A DNA stretch of 64,000 nucleotides, from positions 1 through 64,000 of the forward strand of contig CABZCR010000002.1 in the NCBI GenBank assembly GCA_902524285.1. Direction: 5' to 3'. A program made the position numbers and the translations under genes. How positions within the stretch are numbered: the first letter of the stretch is position 1; the number at the start of each line of letters is the position of its first letter. Under the pieces are notes generated by a model that saw only the letters and a list, made by a program, of their open reading frames with translations, did no database searches and was not told the origin of the DNA. Source of the stretch: an uncultured Pelagibacteraceae bacterium (GTDB taxonomy: Bacteria; Pseudomonadota; Alphaproteobacteria; Pelagibacterales; AG-422-B15). Positions 26,249 to 36,239 of the stretch are shown in pieces.

Positions 26249-26637
26249 TGGTATACGACAAAGAAAATATTTTTGCTAAAATTTTAAGAGGTGAAATACC
26301 TTGTGATAAAATTTATGAAGATGAATATGTTCTATCATTCAGAGATATTCGTCCTCAAGCGCCTTCACACGCCCTAGTAATTCCTAAAGGGGAATATGTA
26401 GACATAAATGATTTTAGTGCGAATGCTTCAGATGAAGAAATAGTTGGTTTTAACCGGGCTATTTCAAATGTTGCAGACATGTTGGGTATAAGTGAAAAAT
26501 CTGGAGGAGGAGGATACAGGCTCATTGCTAATGCCGGTAAGGATGCCCATCAAGAAGTACCACATTTACACTTTCATTTACTCGCTGGAAGACCTTTGGG
26601 GCCAATGGTGTTTCCTGAAAAACCCGAATACAAGTAA
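26248..26637 (+). CDS. hinT: HIT-family purine nucleotide hydrolase (HinT-like)
   Basis: 129 residues. The histidine triad HLHFHLLAG is near residues 111-119, with the N-terminal IFAKILRGEIPCDKIYEDEYVLSFRDI segment typical of HinT. Such proteins hydrolyse adenosine phosphoramidates and adenylated by-products. Its following the his genes, especially hisE, is common in Alphaproteobacteria. It starts within the last base of hisE and was probably cotranscribed with it. Confidence 0.93.
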   Translation: MVYDKENIFAKILRGEIPCDKIYEDEYVLSFRDIRPQAPSHALVIPKGEYVDINDFSANASDEEIVGFNRAISNVADMLGISEKSGGGGYRLIANAGKDAHQEVPHLHFHLLAGRPLGPMVFPEKPEYK

Positions 26638-26642
26638 TAAGT

Positions 26643-27104
26643 ATGAGTGAAAAAATCACAGACGCTGAACTCATCAAGCTGTTTAATAAAAATAAATTAT
26701 TCGATCTTTTTAATATGACCGTTCTTGCAGTTGACACCACAGTTGGCAACATCAAAGTTGAGTTTGATATTGATAAAAAATATTGCAATCCTGCAGGTGA
26801 CGTCCAAGGAGGTATAGTAAGTGGAATGGTAGATGATACAACTGCATTAGCTTTTATATTTCAAAATCATTTCAAAAAAAGACCGCCAACAATAGAACTG
26901 AAAACTAATTTTTTGTATCCAACTAAACCGGGGAAAGTTACTGGATATGGACGAGTAGTAAAGTCAGGAAAAAATATTGTTTTTTTAGAGGGTAGACTGG
27001 AGCAAAACAATAGGACCGTTGTTACCTCAACATCAACATGTGTAAGTGTTGATATGCCTCAGGTGAATTTAAAAAAAATGATTGGAGATAATAATGAAAA
27101 ATAA
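26643..27104 (+). CDS. PaaI-type hotdog thioesterase
   Basis: 153 residues. NPAGDVQGGIVSGMVDDTTALAF corresponds to the PaaI/YdiI-type active-site segment (NxxGxxHGG...D), with Gln in place of the usual His before GG, and LKTNFLYPTKPGKVTGYGRVVK forms the central strands. It probably hydrolyses an aryl- or acyl-CoA thioester. It begins five bases after hinT and overlaps the following oxidoreductase by 11 bases. Confidence 0.82.
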   Translation: MSEKITDAELIKLFNKNKLFDLFNMTVLAVDTTVGNIKVEFDIDKKYCNPAGDVQGGIVSGMVDDTTALAFIFQNHFKKRPPTIELKTNFLYPTKPGKVTGYGRVVKSGKNIVFLEGRLEQNNRTVVTSTSTCVSVDMPQVNLKKMIGDNNEK

Positions 27105-28098
27105 ACAATGGATTTTAAAAAAATTTCCTGTAGGTGAAATTAGTGAAGGAGATTTAGTTTTGGAAGAAAATGAAGTTCCAAGTCTTTCAGATAGTCAAAT
27201 TTTAATAAGAAATATATACCTCTCCCTAGATCCTGCAAATCGTGGGTGGATGAGTGGACAAAGATCCTATGTGGACGCAATGCAAACTGGCGATATTATG
27301 AGGGGTGGTACAATCGGTATAATTGAAGAAAGTAAAAATGAAAAATTTAAAAAAGGTGAAATTGTAAACTGTATGGGTGGCTGGCAGCAGTTTTGTGTTA
27401 GTGACGGTAAAGGTGTAAGACAAATTCCCCAGGGTACTGGCTTTCCCCTTGATAGCTATATGAGTATATTAGGAATGACTGGTCTTACAGCTTACTTTGG
27501 TTTACTCGATGTAACTGATCCACAGCCTGGAGAAACCTTAGTTGTTTCTGCAGCAGCAGGAGCTGTTGGATCAATTGTATGTCAAATAGGAAAAATTAAA
27601 GGTTGTAGGGTAGTGGGTATTGCCGGCTCAGATACAAAATGTAAATGGCTTGTTGATGAATTAGGTATTGACTCCGCAATTAATTATAAATCTGAAAATA
27701 TTAGGCAAAGACTTAAAGAAAATTGTCCTGATGGAGTAGATATTTATTTCGAAAATGTTGGTGGCAGCATCACAGAGGCAGTTTTAACTCGAATGAATAT
27801 TAATGGAAGAATAAGTTTGTGCGGATTAATTTCTGGGTATAACTCTGAATCAGTTGTTCCGGGACCAGCTTGGGGAAATTTGCTAATAAAGAGAATCAAA
27901 CTTAAAGGCTTTATTGTTTTTGACTATTTCAAAAGGTATATGGAGGCATATCAAGATATTATGCAATGGTTAAAAGAAGATAAAATCAAATATAAAAATC
28001 ATATAATACCCGGGATAGAAAATGCTGGAAGCGCTATCAAGAAATTATTTTCAGGAGAAAATGAAGGTAAGTTAATAATTAAAGTGAGTGAGGAATAA
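27094..28098 (+). CDS. Zinc-independent MDR oxidoreductase (leukotriene B4 dehydrogenase/CurA-like)
   Basis: 334 residues from the ATG at 27094, which has GGAG ten bases upstream; an in-frame ATG at 27082 would lose that site. The N-terminus MKNKQWILKKFPVGE, then NIYLSLDPANRGWM and the NADP-binding SAAAGAVGSIVCQIGKIKGCRVVGIAGS are those of the LTB4DH/PtgR-like, zinc-free medium-chain family (NADP-dependent alkenal/one or curcumin reductases). The substrate is unknown. It ends two bases from the stop of the convergent glycosyltransferase gene. Confidence 0.88.
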   Translation: MKNKQWILKKFPVGEISEGDLVLEENEVPSLSDSQILIRNIYLSLDPANRGWMSGQRSYVDAMQTGDIMRGGTIGIIEESKNEKFKKGEIVNCMGGWQQFCVSDGKGVRQIPQGTGFPLDSYMSILGMTGLTAYFGLLDVTDPQPGETLVVSAAAGAVGSIVCQIGKIKGCRVVGIAGSDTKCKWLVDELGIDSAINYKSENIRQRLKENCPDGVDIYFENVGGSITEAVLTRMNINGRISLCGLISGYNSESVVPGPAWGNLLIKRIKLKGFIVFDYFKRYMEAYQDIMQWLKEDKIKYKNHIIPGIENAGSAIKKLFSGENEGKLIIKVSEE

Positions 28099-28100
28099 CA

Positions 28101-28988
28101 TTATTTTTGAAATCTAATTTTTTTACTTACAGTAGTATCATTCATATCTAAAAGTTTGTGTTCTAGGTTTTTATTTTCTCTAATTTCATCTTGAGCTGCA
28201 AGGTGAATGATACTTATTGGATCATTTGGAACGTAGAAATCTACGAATTTATTTATTGACGCATTCCATCTCAGTTTTCCAAAATAATTACAAATATCCG
28301 GCAACGGCTCAAAAGGCAGTGAGTCATGATAAATCGTAAGTCCCATCGATAATTGATCTGAGGTAAATACCCTTCCCTTTTTTAATATTCTTTGTTGCCA
28401 ATATCTAAATCTTTCCCAATGTGGCGCATCTTTCTTTAGTGCATATGCGCCTGCATTTAATGTGGATTTAGCCTTAAGAATATTAATCAAATTTTTTGGT
28501 AAATTAGATCTTATTGCGTTTTTATACAAAATATTTCTTAATTCAACTAATCGTCCAAACCAATTTTTGTATATTATTGTGTCTATATTATTTCTGCTAG
28601 ATTGACTTACAATTCCTAGTTTATTTTTTGCTGCAACTGATACAAAATAATCTATAGCTTTTGATGTCTGAAACCAAGTATCTCCGTCAACCCACAATAT
28701 TGTATCAGCCTTCGGGAATATCTTATCAAGATGAAGTTTTGCAACATTTATCTTAAGAAAATTTCTTCCACGGCTTCTTTTCTCTGCTATCTCACTACAC
28801 CATCCCGGATCTAGGACTTGTACAGAATTTTTTTCAAAATATTTTTTTTGCTCCTCTTTGAGCCCTCCGTCAAGGAATGTGAGATTAATTTTGGTATCTA
28901 AGTTTAATGCTTTTATTGAGCAAGCTAGTTCATCGAGCAACTCAAAATATTTGCTATCGCCTCCCGAAACTATTTGCAATCGCGTCAT
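28101..28988 (-). CDS. GT8-like glycosyltransferase
   Basis: 295 residues. ILWVDGDTWF carries a DxD-type metal site (D-G-D), LNAGAYALKKDAPHWERFRYW is the acceptor-side signature of GT8-like (GT-A fold) enzymes, and FTSDQLSMGLTIY and IIHLA resemble the family's distal D-Q and H motifs. No transmembrane segment is seen, so it is probably a cytoplasmic or peripheral enzyme adding a sugar to LPS or another glycan. The nearest minus-strand neighbours are SDR and PfkB genes, so the context does not define the acceptor. Confidence 0.72.
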   Translation of the reverse strand: MTRLQIVSGGDSKYFELLDELACSIKALNLDTKINLTFLDGGLKEEQKKYFEKNSVQVLDPGWCSEIAEKRSRGRNFLKINVAKLHLDKIFPKADTILWVDGDTWFQTSKAIDYFVSVAAKNKLGIVSQSSRNNIDTIIYKNWFGRLVELRNILYKNAIRSNLPKNLINILKAKSTLNAGAYALKKDAPHWERFRYWQQRILKKGRVFTSDQLSMGLTIYHDSLPFEPLPDICNYFGKLRWNASINKFVDFYVPNDPISIIHLAAQDEIRENKNLEHKLLDMNDTTVSKKIRFQK

Positions 28989-29007
28989 TAATAGCCAAGA
29001 TAATTCA

Positions 29008-29853
29008 TTATCCTGACCTTTTTTGGATCAACCGGTCCAGCATTCTATCAGTAACTAAATTTGGAATCGTCCAATACATCATTCTATCTGGTGTGATTGT
29101 ATACCTTGTTTTTCTATTTGAATCATGTAACGCATTAAAAATTAATTTTCCAACTTCCTCAGCTGGGAAGGCTATCTTTTTAGCATTTTTCATTCTTCTA
29201 GGTATTCCTCTAGCTGCTTTTGCATAATCAGTTTTTTTAAGACTTGCTAAAAATTTTTTATCAATCTTATCAAAAATTTGAGTTTTTATTGGTCCAGGTG
29301 CAATGATAACAACATCAACTCCATATCTCATCAATTCTCTTCGTAGTGTATGACTTAATCCTTCTAGTCCAAATTTAGATGCAGTATAAGCTCCTACACC
29401 AGGCATACCAATTTTACCTGAAATTGAGCTAATATTAAAAATTACACCTTTCGTGAAATTATTATTTTTTTCTGCCCCACACAATGGAGCAAAATATTTA
29501 ATGACTCTAAATGCGCCATTTAAATTAATATCAATTTGTTTTTCAAAATCTTTTACTTTTTGATGTAATAGAGGGCCAGATATTGCTACACCTGCGTTAT
29601 TGACCAATGCATGAAGGTTTGAACTCTGAAGATCTTTTTTCAAAAATGTGACTGCTTTTTTTAGCTGAGCTTCTTTTGTTACATCAAAATTTAGAGGTGT
29701 GAAATTATCTTTATAAATTTTCTTTAATTTGCTTGCATCTTTTGAATTACGAATGCTCCCATAAACATGAAAACCATTTTTGACAAAATAATTGAGTGTT
29801 CCTAGTCCAATACCAGTAGAGACACCTGTTATCATTATAGATTTTTTGATCAT
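29008..29853 (-). CDS. Short-chain dehydrogenase/reductase
   Basis: 281 residues of the classical SDR family. TGVSTGIGLGTL is the NAD(P)-binding motif near residue 9, NNAGVAISG the NAG motif, ISSISGKIG holds the catalytic serine and YTASKFGLEGL the YxxxK. The substrate cannot be predicted. A basic C-terminal extension (about 225-281) is of the kind seen in membrane-associated SDRs. It overlaps the upstream kinase gene by four bases. Confidence 0.88.
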   Translation of the reverse strand: MIKKSIMITGVSTGIGLGTLNYFVKNGFHVYGSIRNSKDASKLKKIYKDNFTPLNFDVTKEAQLKKAVTFLKKDLQSSNLHALVNNAGVAISGPLLHQKVKDFEKQIDINLNGAFRVIKYFAPLCGAEKNNNFTKGVIFNISSISGKIGMPGVGAYTASKFGLEGLSHTLRRELMRYGVDVVIIAPGPIKTQIFDKIDKKFLASLKKTDYAKAARGIPRRMKNAKKIAFPAEEVGKLIFNALHDSNRKTRYTITPDRMMYWTIPNLVTDRMLDRLIQKRSG

Positions 29854-30803
29854 AACCTTGCTCCATAAATTTGAATTATTTTAGAGGCTAATGTTACACC
29901 TCCATTCCCACATCGCTCTAAGTTTTCACCATTAATGTATCCAAGTAAGAACCCTGCAGCAAATAAATCTCCTGCTCCAGTAGTATCAACTAAATTTTCA
30001 ATTTGTTGAGCTTTTATTTGTATAAGTTGATCTTTATGAACAATCATCGCACCATTTTCTCCAAGTGTGATAGCAAATATTTTATCATACTGACTTATAA
30101 TCTCGAGGCAATCACCAAGACTATCCTTTTGATAGAGCGATTTTATTTCTTCTTCATTTGCAAAAATTATGTCAGCTTCATTATTGACTAGATTTAAAAA
30201 ACTTTCTCTAAATCGTTCAATGCAAAAAACATCAGACACACTAAATGCAACTAATCTATTTGCCTCTTTAGAAATTTTTATTGCTTTTTTAATTGCTTCT
30301 TGCGCATCATCAAGATCCCAGAGGTATCCTTCTAGATAAGTAATTTTGGACTGTGCTATAACATCTTCATTAATATCATTTGAGTTTAGTTTTTGTGAAA
30401 TTCCTAAATAAGTACTCATAGTTCTTTGTGCATCCGGCGTTACCATTACTAAACATCTTCCAGTTTCGCTTTCATCTGATTGAGCCTTATTTGCAAAAAC
30501 AACTTTTTCTTTTTTAAGACCTTGAATGAATGAATTCCCAACTTCGTCTTCGCCTACTTTGCCGATGAAAGCTGATTTGATATTATTTTGAGCTAATGCA
30601 ACGATGGAGTTTGCGACTGACCCTCCAGAGACATTTGCTTTTATTTCAATTTTTTTTGATAGGGATTTAATTGTATCTAAATCAACGAGCGACATCAGCC
30701 CTTTTCTAAGTTCTTGTTGATTTATAAATTCATCATTGACATCAGTGATTACATCTACAATTGCATTCCCTATACCAACAATATCAAATTCTTGATTCAC
30801 CAT
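29850..30803 (-). CDS. PfkB-family kinase, adenosine kinase-like
   Basis: About 317 residues. DTTGAGDLFAAGFLLG is the PfkB signature 2 with catalytic Asp, and IVGIGNAIVDV and NVSGGSVANSIVALA match the N-terminal signature of the adenosine kinase-like group common in Alphaproteobacteria. Three starts are possible: ATG at 30815, ATG at 30803, or GTG at 30800. A GGAG stands two bases before the ATG and five before the GTG, so the GTG is also plausible. Substrate: adenosine or a ribose-type sugar. It overlaps the upstream SDR gene. Confidence 0.82.
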   Translation of the reverse strand: MVNQEFDIVGIGNAIVDVITDVNDEFINQQELRKGLMSLVDLDTIKSLSKKIEIKANVSGGSVANSIVALAQNNIKSAFIGKVGEDEVGNSFIQGLKKEKVVFANKAQSDESETGRCLVMVTPDAQRTMSTYLGISQKLNSNDINEDVIAQSKITYLEGYLWDLDDAQEAIKKAIKISKEANRLVAFSVSDVFCIERFRESFLNLVNNEADIIFANEEEIKSLYQKDSLGDCLEIISQYDKIFAITLGENGAMIVHKDQLIQIKAQQIENLVDTTGAGDLFAAGFLLGYINGENLERCGNGGVTLASKIIQIYGARL

Positions 30804-31528
30804 GTCTCCACCCAAGGACGTAGATCTAGCTCAAACGTCCATGCATTTTTTGGTTGATTATGTATCATCAAATAGTTTTGCGCAATATCATCTGGCTTCA
30901 TTAGGCCATCAATTTTTTTCTTTTCTTTTACATACTCAGGAAAAAGTTTATTTACCCACGGTGTATCAATTGCTCCATCTACAATAACATGAGCTACATG
31001 AATACCTTTTGGTGCTAACTCTTTTGCCATACTTTGTGCTAAAGCTCTTTTAGCTTGTTTAGCACCGGAGAATGCAGCAAAACCCTCTTTACCTCTAATA
31101 CTCGCTGTCGCACCGGTAAATATGATTGTCCCTTTCTTTCTTGGCGTCATTTTTCTTGTTACTTCTCTCCCCATAAGAAAAGCACCAAACGTTGCCATTT
31201 CCCATACTTTATAATATTTTTTTGAGGTCGTTTCTAAAATGTTGAAACGAATGTTTGCACCAATGTTGTAAACAGCCACATTAATTTCACCAATCTCTGC
31301 TTCTATTTTATTAATAAAGTTAATTACATCATCTTCTTTTCTTGCGTCCAAACTATATGCGAAACACGTTCCGCCATTTTTTTCTATTTCATTTTTTAGC
31401 GAGGCTAACTGATCCCCATTTCTTCTAGCAACTACAGTAATGAAATTATTTTGCGCAAACACTCTCGCTACTGCTGAACCAAGGCTATCACCAGCGCCGA
31501 TGATGAGTGCTACTTCTTTTTTAGACAT
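30797..31528 (-). CDS. Atypical SDR with Phe in place of the catalytic Tyr
   Basis: 243 residues from the ATG at 31528 (MSKKEVALIIGAG); an ATG seven codons earlier is also in frame. The Rossmann motif IGAGDSLGSAVA is normal, but where SDRs have YxxxK this protein reads FSGAK in GFAAFSGAKQAKRALAQ, so the catalytic Tyr is replaced by Phe. GATAS supplies the Ser. The ELAPKGIHVAHVIVDGAIDT segment is typical of a proteobacterial SDR subgroup that I believe shares the FxxxK form. It may not be an oxidoreductase in the usual sense. Its end overlaps the kinase gene. Confidence 0.85.
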   Translation of the reverse strand: MSKKEVALIIGAGDSLGSAVARVFAQNNFITVVARRNGDQLASLKNEIEKNGGTCFAYSLDARKEDDVINFINKIEAEIGEINVAVYNIGANIRFNILETTSKKYYKVWEMATFGAFLMGREVTRKMTPRKKGTIIFTGATASIRGKEGFAAFSGAKQAKRALAQSMAKELAPKGIHVAHVIVDGAIDTPWVNKLFPEYVKEKKKIDGLMKPDDIAQNYLMIHNQPKNAWTFELDLRPWVETW

Positions 31529-31587
31529 AATGAATAAAGTTATCAGCAAACAATAAACAGTTAAAGGTGTTTTATTTTTGTTATCAA

Positions 31588-32241
31588 CTATGTTTTTTTT
31601 GTTCTAATAGGCTTTTTTCTATTTGGACAACAAGTCTTACATATTTTACACTCTATACCAAAACAACTTCGAGCTTCACAATATTCCCTTCCATAAAATA
31701 TTATTTGTAAATGTAACTTGTTCCAAAGTTTTTTAGGAAAAATTTTTTTTAAATCATGCTCGGTTTGCTTTACACTTTTACCATTTGTCAACCCCCATCT
31801 TTGTGCAAGTCGATGAATATGAGTATCAACAGGAAATGCTGGGTGACCAAAACCTTGTGACATTACAACACTAGCTGTTTTATGTCCTACTCCAGGAAGT
31901 GCCTCTAGATCTTCAAAGGTTTCAGGAACCTTACCACTATAATTTTTCATTAATATTTTTGATAGCTTTGAGATGGCCTTTGATTTTTGTGGTGCAAGAC
32001 CACAAGGTCTTACGATATTGTAAATTGTTTTGACTGATAGTTTCTCCATTTTTGCCGGATTATTTGCTTTTTTAAAAAGCAAAGGAGTTACTTCATTGAC
32101 TCTTTTATCTGTACACTGCGCACTTAGAAGAACAGAAATTAATAATTCAAAAATATTTTTATGATTTAGCGGAATTGGGGTTTTGGGATAAATTTTATTT
32201 AAAATACTAATAATTTTTTTTGCCTTATCAGCCTTTAACAT
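31588..32241 (-). CDS. nth: Endonuclease III
   Basis: 217 residues. The helix-hairpin-helix LEALPGVGHKTASVV holds the catalytic Lys and VDTHIHRLAQRW the catalytic Asp, so the DNA glycosylase/AP-lyase centre is complete. Near the C-terminus a cluster of cysteines (YCEARSCFGIEC, KICKTCC) stands where the 4Fe-4S cluster is normally bound by C-x6-C-x2-C-x5-C, but the spacing is different here. It removes oxidised pyrimidines. It ends the minus-strand run grpE-dnaK-dnaJ-dapB-nth. Confidence 0.93.
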   Translation of the reverse strand: MLKADKAKKIISILNKIYPKTPIPLNHKNIFELLISVLLSAQCTDKRVNEVTPLLFKKANNPAKMEKLSVKTIYNIVRPCGLAPQKSKAISKLSKILMKNYSGKVPETFEDLEALPGVGHKTASVVMSQGFGHPAFPVDTHIHRLAQRWGLTNGKSVKQTEHDLKKIFPKKLWNKLHLQIIFYGREYCEARSCFGIECKICKTCCPNRKKPIRTKKT

Positions 32242-32258
32242 TATGGTTCTTTTTCAAC

Positions 32259-33068
32259 CTAACTTATATTTAGTACATCCGACATGTCAAATAGGCCAGG
32301 TTTTTTGTTCATGCCCCATTTCACAGCTTGTATTGCTCCATTAGCAAAAATACCCCTATCTTTTGCTGTATGCTTGATAGTAATGTCTTCATCCCTGCTT
32401 GAAAAAATAATTTCGTGATCACCAATTACTTCACCTTTGCGGAAGGATGAGACTACAATTTTATCTTTAGTACTTTTAGCCTTTATGTTTAGACGAGAGA
32501 TTTTTTTGATATTTTCAAATTTTTTATTTTTACCTTCTGCTGCAGCTTGCCCCATCATTACTGCAGTGCCTGAAGGTGCATCAATTTTATGTCGATGATG
32601 TGTTTCATTTATTATGATATCAAAATCATTTTTTAAACTTGAGGAACTTATTTTAATTAATTTATTTATTAGATTTATACCTAAACTCATATTACCTGAT
32701 TTTATGATTGTTGCATGCTGCGCAGCGAGTTTAATTTTTTTTAACTGAGAACTATTAAAACCTGTAGTTCCAATTATATGTACTATTCTTGCTTGAGCTG
32801 CATATTTTGTATGTATCATAGTTGCTTCAGGAGTTGTGAAGTCAATAACAGCGTCAGTTTTAGCAAATAATGGTATTATATTATCTGTAACTTTAATTTT
32901 TAATTTTTTCGTTTTGATTAATTGACCTAAATCTTTGCCAATAGCTTTATGTCCGCTTCTCTCGGTCGCACCATACAAAACTAGTGATTTATCTTTCAAA
33001 ACTCTTTTAGCGATTTGCATTCCCATGCGTCCGGTTACGCCAGTTATGACAATTTTTATTTTTTTCAT
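32259..33068 (-). CDS. dapB: 4-hydroxy-tetrahydrodipicolinate reductase
   Basis: 269 residues. It shows ITGVTGRMG (nucleotide binding), VIDFTTPEAT, IIGTTGF, and the substrate-binding NETHHRHKIDAPSGTA with catalytic Lys. It reduces HTPA in the lysine/diaminopimelate pathway, supplying peptidoglycan. It follows dnaJ after 39 bases; the dnaK-dnaJ-dapB order is common in Alphaproteobacteria. nth follows after 17 bases. Confidence 0.97.
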   Translation of the reverse strand: MKKIKIVITGVTGRMGMQIAKRVLKDKSLVLYGATERSGHKAIGKDLGQLIKTKKLKIKVTDNIIPLFAKTDAVIDFTTPEATMIHTKYAAQARIVHIIGTTGFNSSQLKKIKLAAQHATIIKSGNMSLGINLINKLIKISSSSLKNDFDIIINETHHRHKIDAPSGTAVMMGQAAAEGKNKKFENIKKISRLNIKAKSTKDKIVVSSFRKGEVIGDHEIIFSSRDEDITIKHTAKDRGIFANGAIQAVKWGMNKKPGLFDMSDVLNIS

Positions 33069-33107
33069 TAATTTAGGATAATCGAAATAATTTAAAAAGT
33101 AAGTTTT

Positions 33108-34244
33108 TTAAGCTTTTGTTTTCCAAAAATCCTTAGCTTTTTTAAAAAATGCCGATGCTAAAGGACTCTCGTTTTGATTACTGGTTTCCTGAAAGGATTT
33201 CAATAGTTCAATTTGCTTCTTATTTAAATTTACTGGTGTTTCGACTTTTGCCTGAATATACAAATCACCTAAATAACCGTTGCGAACATTAGGCATGCCT
33301 TTTGATTTTAATCTGAATTGGTCACCAGATTGAGTACCTTGGGGTATTCTTAGCCTTGCTTTACCGCCATCTATAGTCGGTATGTCAATAGCGCCGCCAA
33401 CAGCAGCGTCCACCATTGATATTGGTACCTCAGCAAATAAATTTTCATTTTCACGAGCAAATATTTCGTGCTCATTTACATTTACAAATATATACAAGTC
33501 CCCCTGCTGTCCGCCGTTTAGACCTGCTTCACCTTCTCCAGACAGTCTTATTCTAGAACCATCATCAACGCCCTTTGGAATTTTCACCATTAAACTCTTT
33601 GTTTTCTGTGTTCTCCCAGATCCGTTGCATGGTCTGCATGGATCTGAAATAGTTGAACCACTTCCCTGACAGGTTGGGCAAGTTTGTTGAATTGAAAAAA
33701 ACCCCTGTTGTGAGCGTATCTGCCCTCTTCCTCCACATGACTGACAAGTTACTGGCTGACTTCCTTGAGATGCACCAGAACCTGAACAAGAGTCGCATTT
33801 AACTTGAGTTGGAATTTTAACTTTAAATTTTTTACCATTAAATGCTTCTTCAAGACTAACAGTAATATCATATCTTAAGTCTGAGCCACGATTATTTGTT
33901 TTTCTTCTACGATTTCCTCCACCACCAAAAAAGGATGAGTCTCCAAAAAAGTCTTCAAAAATATCTTGGAAAGCTGATGAATTAAAATCAAAACCAAAAC
34001 CGCCCTGACCTGCGTTACCATCTACTGCTGCATGACCAAACTGGTCGTAAGCTGAACGTTTTTCTTTATCATGAAGTATAGCGTATGCTTCACTCGCTTC
34101 TTTGAATTTAACCTCCGCATCGGCATCACCCTGATTACGGTCAGGATGATACTTCATTGCTAATTTTCTATAGGCTTTTTTGATCTCAGCATCATCAGCT
34201 GACTTGGAAACACCAAGAACTTCATAATAGTCTCTTTTTGACAT
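33108..34244 (-). CDS. dnaJ: Chaperone protein DnaJ
   Basis: 378 residues. The J domain (1-70) contains the HPD tripeptide (YHPDRN), followed by a Gly/Phe-rich region (about 75-120), four zinc-finger CxxCxGxG repeats ([32 protein letters not shown]) and the C-terminal substrate-binding and dimerisation domains. It stimulates DnaK ATPase and delivers substrates. It starts 12 bases after the end of dnaK. Confidence 0.98.
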   Translation of the reverse strand: MSKRDYYEVLGVSKSADDAEIKKAYRKLAMKYHPDRNQGDADAEVKFKEASEAYAILHDKEKRSAYDQFGHAAVDGNAGQGGFGFDFNSSAFQDIFEDFFGDSSFFGGGGNRRRKTNNRGSDLRYDITVSLEEAFNGKKFKVKIPTQVKCDSCSGSGASQGSQPVTCQSCGGRGQIRSQQGFFSIQQTCPTCQGSGSTISDPCRPCNGSGRTQKTKSLMVKIPKGVDDGSRIRLSGEGEAGLNGGQQGDLYIFVNVNEHEIFARENENLFAEVPISMVDAAVGGAIDIPTIDGGKARLRIPQGTQSGDQFRLKSKGMPNVRNGYLGDLYIQAKVETPVNLNKKQIELLKSFQETSNQNESPLASAFFKKAKDFWKTKA

Positions 34245-34256
34245 AAGCTTACCTGC

Positions 34257-36182
34257 TTACGATTGCTTATTATCTTCTTTGACTTCCTCGAATTCAGCGT
34301 CAACAACTTTTTCATTTTTTTGGTTAGATCCACCATCAGTATTGTCAGACTGCTCGTTTGGATTAGGAGCATCTTGTTGTTGAGCTTTATACATTGCTTC
34401 ACCTAATTTCATAGACGATTGAGTTAATGCTTCAAGTCCACTTTTAATCTTATCGGTGTCATCTGAAGCAATAGCCTCTTTTAAAGCCCTAATATCGTTT
34501 TCAATTGTATTCTTTTCTTGCTCAGACACCTTATCACCAAATTCTTTTAGATTTTTCTCAGCAGAGTGTATCATCGTGTCTGCTTGGTTTTTAACATCAA
34601 CGCCTTCTCGCTTTTTCTTATCCGCTTCCGCGTTGGCCTCAGCTTCCTTGACCATTTTGTCGATCTCTTCTTCACTCAAACCACCCGATGCTTGTATTTT
34701 AATTTGTTGCTCTTTTCCTGTGCCTTTGTCTTTTGCAGACACATTTACAATTCCATTAGCGTCAATATCAAATGTTACTTCAATTTGAGGAACACCCCTG
34801 GGTGCAGGTGGAATACCTACTAAGTCAAAGTTTCCAAGTAATTTATTATCTGCAGCCATTTCTCTCTCACCCTGGCATACTCGTATTGTTACAGCAGTTT
34901 GATTGTCATCAGCAGTTGAAAATACCTGACTTTTCTTTGTCGGAATTGTTGTATTTTTATCAATTAATTTTGTAAAAACACCACCAAGTGTTTCAATACC
35001 AAGAGATAGAGGTGTAACATCAAGCAATAATACATCCTTAACATCCCCTTGAAGAATACCAGCTTGTATAGCTGCACCTTGCGCAACAACTTCATCCGGG
35101 TTCACTCCTTTATTTGGTTCTTTACCAAAAAAGTTTTTAACAGTTTCAATAACTTTTGGCATTCTTGTCATACCACCAACCAGGACTACCTCGTCAATTT
35201 CACCCGCACTCAATCCAGCATCCTTGAGAGCGGCATCACATGGTTTAATTGTTTTTTCAATTAAATCATCAACAAGTGTTTCAAGCTTTGCTCTTGTTAC
35301 TTTTATGTTTAAATGTTTCGGACCTGATTGATCAGCTGTAATAAATGGTAAATTAATTTCTGTTTGAGATGTTGAAGATAATTCGATCTTAGCTTTTTCA
35401 GCAGATTCTTTCAATCTCTGGAGAGCTAACTTATCTTGAGTAAGGTCAATATTATTTTCTTTCTTAAATTCTTCAGCAAGATAATTTAAGAGACGAGTGT
35501 CAAAATCTTCACCACCTAAAAATGTATCACCATTAGTTGATTTAACTTCAAAAACTCCGTCGCCAATTTCTAGAATTGAAATATCAAAAGTACCACCACC
35601 TAAATCATATACAGCAATTGTTTTGCCATCTTTCTTATCTAAACCATATGCTAGTGCAGCAGCAGTTGGCTCATTGACTATTCTTTCAACTTCAAGTCCA
35701 GCTATTTTACCAGCATCTTTAGTGGCTTGTCTTTGAGCATCGTTAAAGTAAGCAGGGACCGTGATGACAGCTTTTTCAATTTTTTCTCCTAAATACCTTT
35801 CTGCATCTTCTTTTAATTTTTGAAGTACAAAAGCAGAAATTTGAGATGGTGAATATTTTTCAGATCCTGACTCTACCCATGCGTCACCATTTTCAGATTT
35901 AATGATTTTAAAAGGCACCATATCAGCGTCTTTTTTTACCATTGGATCATCGAAAGACCTGCCAATAAGTCTCTTAATTGCAAAAAATGTATTTTCAGGA
36001 TTTGTTACGCCTTGCCTTTTTGCGGGTTGTCCAACTAACTTTTCTTCATCACTTCCAAAACTTATAATTGAAGGCGTAGTTCTAGATCCTTCAGCATTTT
36101 CAATAACCTTAGGGTCCTTTCCATCCATTATCGAGATACAACTATTTGTAGTTCCTAAATCTATACCTATTACTTTTGCCAT
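34257..36182 (-). CDS. dnaK: Chaperone protein DnaK (Hsp70)
   Basis: 641 residues. The ATPase domain starts [13 protein letters not shown] and has [12 protein letters not shown] and [11 protein letters not shown]; the substrate-binding domain and a variable C-terminal lid end in the acidic [11 protein letters not shown] tail (the EEVKDD-type motif). It is an ATP-dependent holdase/foldase working with DnaJ and GrpE. The 119-base gap to grpE contains a good heat-shock-like promoter (36212-36239). Confidence 0.99.
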   Translation of the reverse strand: MAKVIGIDLGTTNSCISIMDGKDPKVIENAEGSRTTPSIISFGSDEEKLVGQPAKRQGVTNPENTFFAIKRLIGRSFDDPMVKKDADMVPFKIIKSENGDAWVESGSEKYSPSQISAFVLQKLKEDAERYLGEKIEKAVITVPAYFNDAQRQATKDAGKIAGLEVERIVNEPTAAALAYGLDKKDGKTIAVYDLGGGTFDISILEIGDGVFEVKSTNGDTFLGGEDFDTRLLNYLAEEFKKENNIDLTQDKLALQRLKESAEKAKIELSSTSQTEINLPFITADQSGPKHLNIKVTRAKLETLVDDLIEKTIKPCDAALKDAGLSAGEIDEVVLVGGMTRMPKVIETVKNFFGKEPNKGVNPDEVVAQGAAIQAGILQGDVKDVLLLDVTPLSLGIETLGGVFTKLIDKNTTIPTKKSQVFSTADDNQTAVTIRVCQGEREMAADNKLLGNFDLVGIPPAPRGVPQIEVTFDIDANGIVNVSAKDKGTGKEQQIKIQASGGLSEEEIDKMVKEAEANAEADKKKREGVDVKNQADTMIHSAEKNLKEFGDKVSEQEKNTIENDIRALKEAIASDDTDKIKSGLEALTQSSMKLGEAMYKAQQQDAPNPNEQSDNTDGGSNQKNEKVVDAEFEEVKEDNKQS

Positions 36183-36211
36183 ATTCTTATTCTAAATTGA
36201 TATTTGCTCTA

Positions 36212-36239
36212 TATATGGGTAGTTGATTTTGCAGTACAA
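36212..36239 (-). promoter_or_regulatory. Probable heat-shock promoter of dnaK
   Basis: On the minus strand TTGTAC (36234-36239) is followed after 14 bases by CCCATATA (36212-36219). The second element fits the RpoH -10 consensus CCCCATNT well, the first fits CTTGAA less well. This would give a leader of about 20-25 bases before the dnaK ATG at 36182. The same gap carries no intrinsic terminator for grpE, so dnaK may also be read from the grpE promoter. Confidence 0.5.

Noticed and set aside
34456-36195. Several open frames antisense to dnaK (up to 110 residues)
   Set aside because: They are shadows of the strongly biased dnaK codons, with no homology-like composition or ribosome-binding sites.
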